Below are positions 58,190 to 64,000 of a stretch of 64,000 nt of DNA, piece by piece. How positions within the stretch are numbered: the first letter of the stretch is position 1; each line of letters begins with the position of its first letter. The stretch is from 13-2-20CM-68-14 sp051955535 (GTDB lineage: Bacteria; Actinomycetota; Thermoleophilia; Gaiellales; Gaiellaceae). Under the pieces are notes generated by a model that saw nothing but the letters and a program-made list of their open reading frames with translations, was not told where the DNA came from and ran no database searches. The stretch is from the NCBI GenBank assembly GCA_051955535.1, contig JBQCGP010000085.1, positions 65,663 through 129,662 of the forward strand, written 5' to 3'. The translations under genes were made by a program, and so were the position numbers.

Positions 58190-58891
58190 GTGAGACCGCT
58201 CACCCTCGACCACGTCGCTCTCTGGGTAGCCGACCGCGAGCCGATTTCGGACTTCGTAACCGAGCACGTCGGCATGCATGTGATCGAACAGACCGATCGT
58301 TTCACGCTCGTCGGTTCGGACGCCCGGCGCGGCAAGCTGACCCTCTTCGACGCTGAAGGGCCGCGCGAGCGGGGAGCTCTGAAGCACGTCGCGCTCCGTG
58401 TCTCCGACCTCCGCGCGGCGATCGCGGAACTGCCGGAGAACCTGTCTGTCGATCAGCCGCGAGAAGGCGAGGCCTACTTCGACGTCGCCGAAGGGCTGCG
58501 GCTCGGCCTCGTCGAGGCTCGCACCGAAGTCGACTACGACCTCGACCACACGGCGCTGTTCTCGCGTGACCCGACCGCGACCGCGCGGGCCTACGAGCGA
58601 CTCGGCTTCCGTTACGCGCCGCCTGGCCCGTCCGAGCAGCCGCGGATCGAGGTTGGCGGTGCCTTCGTCGAGCTTCACGACGGCAACCCCGGCGATCCCG
58701 AGCGGCCGCTGCTGAACCACTTGGCCGTTCTCGTCGACTCGACCGACGAGCACATCGCCGAAGCCGAGGAGCTGGGGGTCGAGATCGACGATGTCGTCGA
58801 CGCGCCCAACACCTATGCGGTCTTCCTCTGGGGTCCCGAGCGCGTCCGGATCGAGTACGTCGAGCACAAGGCCAGCTTCTCCCTCACGTAG
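58190..58891 (+). CDS. VOC-superfamily (glyoxalase/dioxygenase-like) protein, two modules
   Basis: The protein has 233 residues from GTG 58190, 9 bases after TATCGT. Two paired beta-alpha-beta-beta-beta modules: first LDHVALWVADREPISDFVTE, second YDLDHTALFSRDPTATARAY followed by ERLGFRYAPPG. Metal-ligand candidates are His8, His65 and Glu at the end of strands. The substrate is unknown. It ends directly at the TTG start of the flavoprotein gene, which suggests a shared pathway. Confidence 0.85.
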   Translation: MRPLTLDHVALWVADREPISDFVTEHVGMHVIEQTDRFTLVGSDARRGKLTLFDAEGPRERGALKHVALRVSDLRAAIAELPENLSVDQPREGEAYFDVAEGLRLGLVEARTEVDYDLDHTALFSRDPTATARAYERLGFRYAPPGPSEQPRIEVGGAFVELHDGNPGDPERPLLNHLAVLVDSTDEHIAEAEELGVEIDDVVDAPNTYAVFLWGPERVRIEYVEHKASFSLT

Positions 58892-59947
58892 TTGATCGTC
58901 GCCGGCGCCGGCATGGCCGGGTTGTGCGCCGCCGCGCGCGCACGTGAGCTCGGAGCCTCGCCGGAGGTGCTCGAGAAAGGCGACCGGCCGGGTGGCTCGA
59001 TGCTGCTCTCGAGCGGCGTCGTCTGGCGCTATCGCACTTTCGAGGACTTCCGCCGCCAGTGCCCCGACGGCGATCCACGGCTCCAGCGCGCGATCGTCGA
59101 ACGCCTTGACGACGCACTCGACTGGCTCGAGTCGCTGGGCGCTCCGGTCCTCCGGCGAGAAACCCGAAACCCGCGCACCGTCGGGCGGCGCTTCGACCCG
59201 CGTGGCCTGACCGACGCGCTCGTCCGCGCGGCGGGCGCTTTCCAAACCGGACATGCCTTGGGGGCAGACCTCCAGACACATCTCGAAGAGCCGCTCATCC
59301 TCGCCACGGGGGGCTTTCCGGTGAGGCTCGCCCGTGAGCGCGGTCTCGCGCTGCGCTCGAACCCCTGGAGCGAGGGCGACGGCCTCGACCTCGCCGTCGC
59401 CTCGGGCGCCGCATCAACGGACGGCATGGACGAGTTCTACGGCCGGGCAATGCCTGCCCCGCCCGCACGCTGGGGCGAACCCGAGTTCGTCGACCATGCG
59501 CAACTCTACGGCCGCTTCGCGACCGTTCTCGACGAGCAGGGCGGTCGGATTTCGCACGACCCGGACGACTGGTCGGAGAACGGCCTCGTCCAGAAGGTCG
59601 CGCGCCGCGGTGGAAGCGCCTGGTACGTGGTCGACGGTAAGGACCTCGGCCGCGAAACCCCGTACGGGACGGTCGCCGACGCGATCGAGCGCGTTCGACG
59701 ATCCGGCGGGACGGTCGAGGATCGGAACGGCGCAGTGGCCGTCCACGTGGTTGCCGCGGTCACCCACACGATCGGCGGCTTGGCGATCGACGAACGCGCT
59801 CGCGTTGTCGACCGAAGCGGGGCGGCGATTCCCGGCCTCTACGCCGCCGGCGTCGACGCCGGCGGCTGGTCGACCGGTGGGTACGCGAGCGGTCTCGCGG
59901 CCGCCGTGGTCTTTGCCCTGGTTGCGGCGGAAGAGGCTGCTAGCTGA
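58892..59947 (+). CDS. FAD-binding flavoprotein (fumarate-reductase/KSDH-like)
   Basis: The protein has 351 residues from TTG 58892, immediately after the VOC stop codon. The N-terminal dinucleotide fold is IVAGAGMAGLCAAARARELG followed by ASPEVLEKGDRPGGSML. Also ATGGFPVRLARERGL and the C-terminal FAD motif GAAIPGLYAAGVDAGGWSTG followed by GYASGLAAAVVF. It is shorter than most members (450-550 residues), so part of the substrate domain is reduced. An oxidoreductase acting with the VOC protein is inferred from context. Confidence 0.8.
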   Translation: MIVAGAGMAGLCAAARARELGASPEVLEKGDRPGGSMLLSSGVVWRYRTFEDFRRQCPDGDPRLQRAIVERLDDALDWLESLGAPVLRRETRNPRTVGRRFDPRGLTDALVRAAGAFQTGHALGADLQTHLEEPLILATGGFPVRLARERGLALRSNPWSEGDGLDLAVASGAASTDGMDEFYGRAMPAPPARWGEPEFVDHAQLYGRFATVLDEQGGRISHDPDDWSENGLVQKVARRGGSAWYVVDGKDLGRETPYGTVADAIERVRRSGGTVEDRNGAVAVHVVAAVTHTIGGLAIDERARVVDRSGAAIPGLYAAGVDAGGWSTGGYASGLAAAVVFALVAAEEAAS

Positions 59948-60122
59948 CCGGCTGCAGGTAAACGCAGCGCCGCGAGTCGCCCGGTAGCGGCGAGGGCGCG
60001 AGCTTGGAAACCCGCATCCGGCCGTCCTCCTCCTCGACGACGTCGCCGACCGACGGAGGGTCGCCGTCTCGCTCGCGCAGCTCGTAACCGGTGGGCTTCG
60101 AGACGAAGAGGAGGTAATTCAT
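59940..60122 (-). CDS. Small conserved-looking protein (60 residues), unknown
   Basis: Begins MNYLLFVSKPTGYELRERDG, with a beta-rich pattern (VGDVVEEEDGRMRVSKLAPS) and the end RRCVYLQPVS. A TAATAT hexamer precedes the ATG by 9 bases. It overlaps the end of the convergent flavoprotein gene by 8 bases. The composition looks coding; the family is not recognised. A short Family B hairpin lies just upstream. Confidence 0.55.
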   Translation of the reverse strand: MNYLLFVSKPTGYELRERDGDPPSVGDVVEEEDGRMRVSKLAPSPLPGDSRRCVYLQPVS

Positions 60123-60135
60123 GCCGGCGCGATAT

Positions 60136-60178
60136 TAGTGCGCCATCCCGGCAATCGGCATTGCTGGAAGGGGCACTA
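60136..60178. repeat. Short Family B hairpin (43 bp)
   Basis: Read on the minus strand: TAGTGCCCCTTCCAGCAAT, loop GCCG, then ATTGCCGGGATGGCGCACTA. The first arm equals the left arm of the full element at 47062 in 18 of 19 positions. The central core is absent. TAG at 60178-60176 is the stop codon of the histidine kinase gene. Confidence 0.68.
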
Positions 60179-61372
60179 GCCGCCACTTTCGGCCGCGTAC
60201 CGGGGCAGGACCACCCGCACCGCCGTGCCGCCGTTCGTCCCGGCGCCCACTGTGATGTGGCCGTTCAACGTCAGCGCCCGTTCCTCGATCGCCTCGAAGG
60301 TGCGCCGCCGACGCTCGCCCGCGCCGTCGTCGGAGATCTCGGTCGCGATCTCCCCGTCCAGCCTCTCGACCCGGATCGTGATCCGCGTCGGCGGCCCGCG
60401 CCGGATCGCCTGGCTGACCGCCTCGCGGATGATCTGGTAGAGCCCGACCTGCGCCTTTTCGGCGAGATCGCCCGCCGCGTCGAGATCGAGATCGATCTGG
60501 ACCTGGTTCGAGAGGCCGACTTGCTCCGCGAAGGCATCCACCGCCGCAGCGAAGCCCCGGTCGCGCAGGACAACGGGCTCGATGTTGAACGAAAGGTCGC
60601 GCAACGAGCGGATCGTCTCGCGGTGACGCTCGAGGGCGGAGGCTAGGACGCGGCGCGCGTCATCGAGCCGGTTCGCCTCGATCGAACCGATTGCGGCATC
60701 GAGCATCAGGCCGATCCCCGACATCGACTGCACGGGGCCGTCGTGCAGGAAGAGCGCGAGCCTCCGCCGCTCGTCCTGCTCGGCCGTGACGAGCTGGTCG
60801 GACAGCCGGGCGCGTGCCGACTCCCGCACCTTGGCCTCGGCGAGCAGTCGCGCGTTCTCGGCCGCCCGCGCAGCAAAATCTGCGAGGACGGTCGCGCGGG
60901 CCACGTCGTCGCGGTCGAACGGCCGGTTGCGCGTGAGCCGAAGCGACGCGATCTCCTCGCCGTGCACGCGCAGCGGAAAGAGCACCGACCGCTCGGCCGG
61001 GGCCACTCGTGGCTTCTCGCCCGCCGGAAGCATTTGCGCACGGGCCCGGAAGATCCGTTCGGCCTCGCGGCGGGTCTGCTCGAGGATCTCGGTCGCCTCG
61101 CGTGTCTGCGCGATCGTCCCCATCGACTCGACGAGCGAGTCCAGGAAGCTCGCCTGCGCAACCAGCTCGCCCTCCGCTGCCTCGTGTCGGCGGCGCTCGG
61201 CGTAGAACATCGAGAAGGCGCCCACGCCTGCGGCCGCGATTGCCCCGCCCAGGCCGATCCACGCAAGCCAGTTGCGTCCCGTCGCGAACGCGAATGCCGC
61301 CACGGCGACGCCGGCGACGACCGCGGCTACCGCAGCCGCGAAACTAGTCGATGATCGCGTCGCGAAGCGCAA
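60176..61372 (-). CDS. Sensor histidine kinase (HisKA_3 type)
   Basis: The protein has 398 residues from TTG 61372, overlapping the response regulator by 29 bases. Two membrane helices (FAAAVAAVVAGVAVAAFAFA; WLAWIGLGGAIAAAGVGAFS) and a GAF-like region precede the kinase core. The phospho-acceptor His is near 210 in RRRLALFLHDGPVQSMSGIG. The ATP domain has REAVSQAIRRG, SDDGAG and a terminal GGTAVRVVLP. The N-box Asn usually found in REAxxNAxxH is Gln here. It pairs with the NarL-type regulator upstream. Confidence 0.9.
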   Translation of the reverse strand: MRFATRSSTSFAAAVAAVVAGVAVAAFAFATGRNWLAWIGLGGAIAAAGVGAFSMFYAERRRHEAAEGELVAQASFLDSLVESMGTIAQTREATEILEQTRREAERIFRARAQMLPAGEKPRVAPAERSVLFPLRVHGEEIASLRLTRNRPFDRDDVARATVLADFAARAAENARLLAEAKVRESARARLSDQLVTAEQDERRRLALFLHDGPVQSMSGIGLMLDAAIGSIEANRLDDARRVLASALERHRETIRSLRDLSFNIEPVVLRDRGFAAAVDAFAEQVGLSNQVQIDLDLDAAGDLAEKAQVGLYQIIREAVSQAIRRGPPTRITIRVERLDGEIATEISDDGAGERRRRTFEAIEERALTLNGHITVGAGTNGGTAVRVVLPRYAAESGG

Positions 61373-61982
61373 TCGCAACCGCGTGCGTCCGCGTGTCCGC
61401 CTCGAGCTTGGTGAGGATGTGCCGCACGTGGCTCTTGACGGTCTCCTGGCTGATGAAGAGCCGCTGCGCGACATCCGCGTTGGACATCCCGTCGGCGAGG
61501 AGTTGGAGGATCTCGCGCTCGCGCCCGGTCAGCATTTCGTCGCGGGCGTCGCCGAGGAACGCAGGCATCAGCGCAGGGTCGACGAACCCCTCGCCCGCGA
61601 CGACCTTGTCGATCGCTTTCAGCAGCGTCTCGTGAGGTGCTTCTTTGAGGATGTAGCCCTTGGCCCCGGACTCGAGGCCGCGTCCGAGCAGGCTGCGCTC
61701 GCTGTAGGCCGTGAAGATGAGGACCGCCGTCTCAGGGACCTTGTCAGCGAGGATCTTGGTCGCCTCCAACCCGTCCATGCCGGGCATGCGGACGTCCATG
61801 ATCACGACCTCGGGCTTGCGCCTCTCGGCAAGCGCGACAGCCGTGGCGCCGTCCGAGGCCTCCCCGACGACGCGGATGTGCGGCGCGCGCGAGAGCGAAA
61901 GCCTGAGTCCTTCGCGAACGACCTCGTGGTCGTCCACGATCAATACGGTGATCTCGTTGCGCCCCTGCCCATTTTCAGCCAC
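61344..61982 (-). CDS. NarL/FixJ-family response regulator
   Basis: The protein has 212 residues from GTG 61982. Receiver: LIVDDHEVVREGLRLSL, phospho-acceptor Asp63 in IMDVRMPGMDG, Lys113 in GYILKEAP. LuxR-type helix-turn-helix: LTGREREILQLLADGMSNAD, then VAQRLFISQETVKSHVRHIL. It is encoded upstream of, and overlapping, its kinase. TACAAT lies 10 bases before the start. Target genes are not evident. Confidence 0.95.
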   Translation of the reverse strand: MAENGQGRNEITVLIVDDHEVVREGLRLSLSRAPHIRVVGEASDGATAVALAERRKPEVVIMDVRMPGMDGLEATKILADKVPETAVLIFTAYSERSLLGRGLESGAKGYILKEAPHETLLKAIDKVVAGEGFVDPALMPAFLGDARDEMLTGREREILQLLADGMSNADVAQRLFISQETVKSHVRHILTKLEADTRTHAVAIALRDAIID

Positions 61983-62173
61983 GGCCTGCCGGATTGTATG
62001 CGGGAAATCGGCTATCGGCTCGAATCCGCCCTTTGCGGGCTCGCGGCAGATTCGAGACTGCCGACCCGGCCCTGCGGTGTCTACGGCGAGCCGTTCACGG
62101 GGTGAATGGCAGGCGAACTCGCGATCTTCTCGCTCGCCTCGCCTGACACCGCTGACTCCTCAGTCGAGGGCCG
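61983..62173. other. Intergenic region with one copy of an 18-bp direct repeat and an 8-bp dyad
   Basis: The 191 bases hold the regulator promoter region (TACAAT on the minus strand). They also hold TTGTATGCGGGAAATCGG (61994-62011), repeated exactly at 62678-62695, and an inverted repeat CTCGAATC/GATTCGAG spaced by about 22 bases around 62020-62060. No gene seen. Confidence 0.5.
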
Positions 62174-62509
62174 CTACGAGCGTGGATCGTGCTCGATCGC
62201 CACCTCGCCCGCCTCTTCCAGCTTCTCGACGACGACGAAGCCGCTGTTCCGTTCGACGACGCGAGCGGTGTCGGCGTGCTCATGACCCGGGAAGACCAGG
62301 AAGCGCCTGGGATTGGCGCGAACGGCCTCGTACTCCGCAACGGTCGCCTCTACCACCTCCGTGCATTGCTCAATGCCGCACTCGCAGACGAGCCTCAGCC
62401 TCAGTCGCTCCTGTTGTTGATCCCGGTCGGCGAACTCTCTGCTGATGTCTTCGATCCGCTCGTTCACCTCGCGGAAGTGAGCCTCGTTCCGGGCACGCTG
62501 ATTCTCCAT
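62174..62509 (-). CDS. Conserved hypothetical protein with CxCG...C motif
   Basis: The protein has 111 residues from ATG 62509 (8 more if ATG 62533 is used). It starts ENQRARNEAHFREVNERIED, followed by a cysteine segment (LVCECGIEQCTEVVEATVAE) and a C-terminal part (RFLVFPGHEHADTARVVERN, then SGFVVVEKLEEAGEVAIEHD). The same pattern is common among uncharacterised actinobacterial proteins. The Cys-x-Cys-x4-Cys arrangement may bind zinc. Function unknown. Confidence 0.78.
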   Translation of the reverse strand: MENQRARNEAHFREVNERIEDISREFADRDQQQERLRLRLVCECGIEQCTEVVEATVAEYEAVRANPRRFLVFPGHEHADTARVVERNSGFVVVEKLEEAGEVAIEHDPRS

Positions 62510-62696
62510 GGGCCGCAGCCGCCATTCTTCCATGGACGCGGACGAGGTCGTCGTTCAGGGGAGAAGGCCGGTTCACTGTCGTCGAGAAAGGCGGTCAAGA
62601 AGGCGACCTCGTCGCCGAGCGAGATCCACGCTCGGCCAGCGCCTGACGGAGCTACCGGTCCTGGTCGGCCCTGGCCCTTGTATGCGGGAAATCGGA

Positions 62697-62882
62697 CTAC
62701 GGTCCGGCGGCGGCTTGCCGCTCCAGCTTCGTCAAGCGGCCGCCGAGAAGCCACTCGGTCACGTAGAGGTTCCCCGCCGCGTCTGCCACCAGCGTGTGAG
62801 GGCTTTTGACCTTCCCAGCAGCGCGGCCCAATCCGTTGCCCAGGTGTAGAGCGACGCGTGGCAATCCTCGCAGTGCTCGGTG
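62697..62882 (-). pseudogene. C-terminal fragment of an NHL/six-bladed beta-propeller protein
   Basis: Directly after, and in frame with, the stop codon of the radical SAM gene, the minus strand reads HRALRGLPRVALHLGNGLGR, then AAGKVKSPHTLVADAAGNLY and VTEWLLGGRLTKLERQ before a stop. The last part is the typical closing blade of NHL-repeat proteins (H-xLxVDxxGNLYVxEWxxGRxxKLer). No start codon or upstream blades are present, so it is a decayed remnant. The 187 bases from 62510 to 62696 carry no gene I can support. Confidence 0.55.
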
Positions 62883-63785
62883 CTAGACGGCGAACGCGAG
62901 TTGTTCGGCAATCACCGGCGGCTCGGGCTCCAGCCGTACCTGCCGACGGTCGCGGATCCCGTGCTCCCGCGCGAGAACGTTCACCTGCTCACGCACCGGC
63001 CCGGTCTGTTCCTTGCCGAGGTAAGCGCGACGTCGGTAGAGCCGCTCGTAGCGCTCGAGCTCCTCAGGCCAGTCTTCCGCCAGGTGCTCGAGGAAGTGCT
63101 CGCGCGTGCCGGGCCGCAGGAAGAGCAGGTTCGCCCAGATCCCACAGGCTCCGGCCTCGCGCGCGGCGCGCACGACCTCGCCGAGCTGTTCGGTCCGATC
63201 TGAGATTCCCGGCAGTATCGGCGCCATCCCCACCGAGGCCTTCACTCCGGCCTCGACCAGCGTCTTCAATGCCCGCAGCCTCTGCCGCGGGTGAGCGGTA
63301 GACGGCTCGGTCTTGCGCCAGACCTCGTCGTCGAGCGTGGGGACCGAGAAGGTGACTGAGACGTTCGCCCGCCGCGAAGCCTCGACGAGCACGTCGACGT
63401 CGCGGACGATCATCGGACCGCGCGTGATGATGCTGAACGGGTTGTCGGCCCCGGCCAGCGCCTCTAGGCACCCGCGGGTGAGCCGGTAGCGGCCCTCGGC
63501 CGGCTGGTAGGGGTCGGTGGCCGCGCCGATCGCGATCGTTTCGTGCTCCCACGAAGCGCGCGCCAGCTCGCGGCGGAGCACCTCGACGACGTTGACCTTG
63601 ACGCGAATGGAACTGCCGTAGCGTTCGTCCGACGGCCGGTCGGCGCGGCGCTCGAACGCCCTCACGTAGCAGAACGTGCAGCGGTGAACGCAGCCCATGT
63701 AGGGGTTGAGCGACCAGTCGAACATCATCCCCTTGACGCGGTTGAGGGCGCTCTTGCAAGGCTCCTCGCGGTACTCGGCACGCAC
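62883..63785 (-). CDS. Radical SAM protein (SplB-like, Rv2578c type)
   Basis: The protein has 300 residues from GTG 63785, which lies 6 bases after a perfect TATAAT; the upstream 48 codons in frame are not used. The [4Fe-4S] motif is CVHRCTFCYVRAFE. The N-terminus (AEYREEPCKSALNRVKGMMF followed by DWSLNPYMGC) and GAATDPYQPAEGRYRLTRGC, SIITRGP and ILPGISDRTEQL are typical of the SplB-related Rv2578c family. Some relatives of this superfamily repair UV photoproducts. A LexA-type box directly upstream supports a DNA-damage role. Confidence 0.9.
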   Translation of the reverse strand: MRAEYREEPCKSALNRVKGMMFDWSLNPYMGCVHRCTFCYVRAFERRADRPSDERYGSSIRVKVNVVEVLRRELARASWEHETIAIGAATDPYQPAEGRYRLTRGCLEALAGADNPFSIITRGPMIVRDVDVLVEASRRANVSVTFSVPTLDDEVWRKTEPSTAHPRQRLRALKTLVEAGVKASVGMAPILPGISDRTEQLGEVVRAAREAGACGIWANLLFLRPGTREHFLEHLAEDWPEELERYERLYRRRAYLGKEQTGPVREQVNVLAREHGIRDRRQVRLEPEPPVIAEQLAFAV

Positions 63786-63791
63786 GCTTTG

Positions 63792-63811
63792 ATTATACGA
63801 ACATGCGTTCG
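63792..63811 (-). promoter_or_regulatory. SOS (LexA) box abutting a TATAAT -10 element
   Basis: CGAACATGCGTTCG (63798-63811) fits the Gram-positive LexA/DinR consensus CGAAC-RNRY-GTTCG at every defined position. It directly adjoins TATAAT (63797-63792 on the minus strand), which is six bases before GTG 63785. The box therefore covers the spacer of the promoter, where bound LexA would block RNA polymerase. Confidence 0.8.
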
Positions 63812-63927
63812 CGTCGCGCCGGCGAGTGGCCGTGGGCGCGCGGCTGTTGTCGGCGGAAGCCGCCGCTACACTCAGACGAGCCCTTGGACGACGATCCTCT
63901 AAGTCCCACGCCGGCAAAGGCCGGGAC

Positions 63928-64000
63928 ATGACCCTTTCCCTCGAACTCCTCGGCGTCGCGGCGCTGATCCTGCTGAACGCGTTCTTCGTCGCGTCCGAGT
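63928..64000 (+). CDS. CNNM/CorC-type membrane protein, 5' end only
   Basis: ATG 63928 starts a frame that runs off the window: TLSLELLGVAALILLNAFFV followed by ASE. This is the first helix of the DUF21/CNNM domain found in CBS-domain hemolysin-like or magnesium/cobalt efflux proteins (AFFVASEFAL type start). A TACACT hexamer lies about 55 bases upstream. Only 24 residues are visible, so the call rests on that motif. Confidence 0.6.
   Translation, partial: MTLSLELLGVAALILLNAFFVASE

Noticed and set aside
62140..62160. A third Family B core at GACTCCTCAGTCGAGG
   Set aside because: Only about ten bases match the core (CCTCAGTCG) and no UNCG hairpin or outer arms follow; likely chance.
63873..63927. 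Riboswitch upstream of the CNNM/CorC-type gene
   Set aside because: The space from the likely start of transcription to the ATG is about 50 bases, too short for a known magnesium riboswitch, and only a small GTCCC/GGGAC hairpin is seen.
63780..63929. Longer N-terminus of the radical SAM protein from ATG 63929
   Set aside because: The extra codons would cross the TATAAT and LexA box and carry no family similarity; the conserved text begins at GTG 63785.

Overview
The window is a gene-dense, high-GC chromosomal segment with very short intergenic gaps and many 4-bp (ATGA, GTGA, TTGA) stop/start overlaps. Gene content and order point to an actinobacterium. The evidence is a dnaK-grpE-dnaJ-hspR cluster with a MerR-type HspR, inositol-phosphate synthase next to a CDP-alcohol phosphatidyltransferase, an FtsB-like gene followed by DUF501, a BldC-like helix-turn-helix, a LytR-CpsA-Psr protein, and a Gram-positive type LexA box. 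A deep-branching class such as Thermoleophilia is my best guess. That guess is an inference from gene style, because no rRNA gene is present to place it. No prophage, CRISPR array or large genomic island is visible.

Layout. 1-8.9 kb: a cut cyclic-2,3-diphosphoglycerate-synthetase-like GTPase, an M3-like peptidase, YjbQ, a phosphoesterase, an RlmD/RumA-like RNA methyltransferase, a uracil-DNA-glycosylase-like protein and a glycosyltransferase-PHP fusion. 8.9-11.5 kb: a phosphatidylinositol block (PAP2, CDP-alcohol phosphatidyltransferase, Ino1). 11.6-14.7 kb: moaA, a remnant of a second moaA 3' end, a REP-associated tyrosine transposase and an M29 aminopeptidase. 14.8-21.8 kb: the chaperone operon dnaK-grpE-dnaJ-membrane protein-hspR-clpB, with clpS facing it. 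22-28 kb: GYD protein, pseudouridine catabolism (psuK-psuG), FmdB-like protein, LCP protein, ROK kinase and rsmI. 28.3-42.5 kb: an M23 peptidase, then housekeeping genes metG-tatD-rsmA-ispE, tRNA-Gln, glmU-prs, an orphan Flp pilin, rplY-pth-mfd and a PrsA/SurA-like lipoprotein. 42.5-47 kb: mazG, eno, pyk, ftsB-like and DUF501. 47-54.3 kb: small proteins, a BldC-like/receiver fusion, a GAF-PP2C phosphatase, a glycerophosphodiesterase and an L,D-transpeptidase. 54.4-56.2 kb: thioredoxin-like/CcmH/CcdA cytochrome c maturation genes. 56.3-64 kb: DUF309, Rieske protein, ferredoxin, VOC protein, flavoprotein, a two-component system, an SOS-box-controlled radical SAM protein and the start of a CNNM/CorC-type membrane protein.

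The least ordinary content lies between genes. I see two families of dispersed palindromic elements. Family A is a pair of hairpins of about 75 bp, with five copies. Family B is an element of about 167 bp with two full copies and two short versions. Its innermost hairpin keeps its pairing by compensatory changes around two different UNCG tetraloops, and its outer TAG end coincides with stop codons of upstream genes. A REP-associated tyrosine transposase gene lies in the same window. Many genes also carry a TAnnnT hexamer 6-8 bases before the start codon, as expected for leaderless mRNAs.
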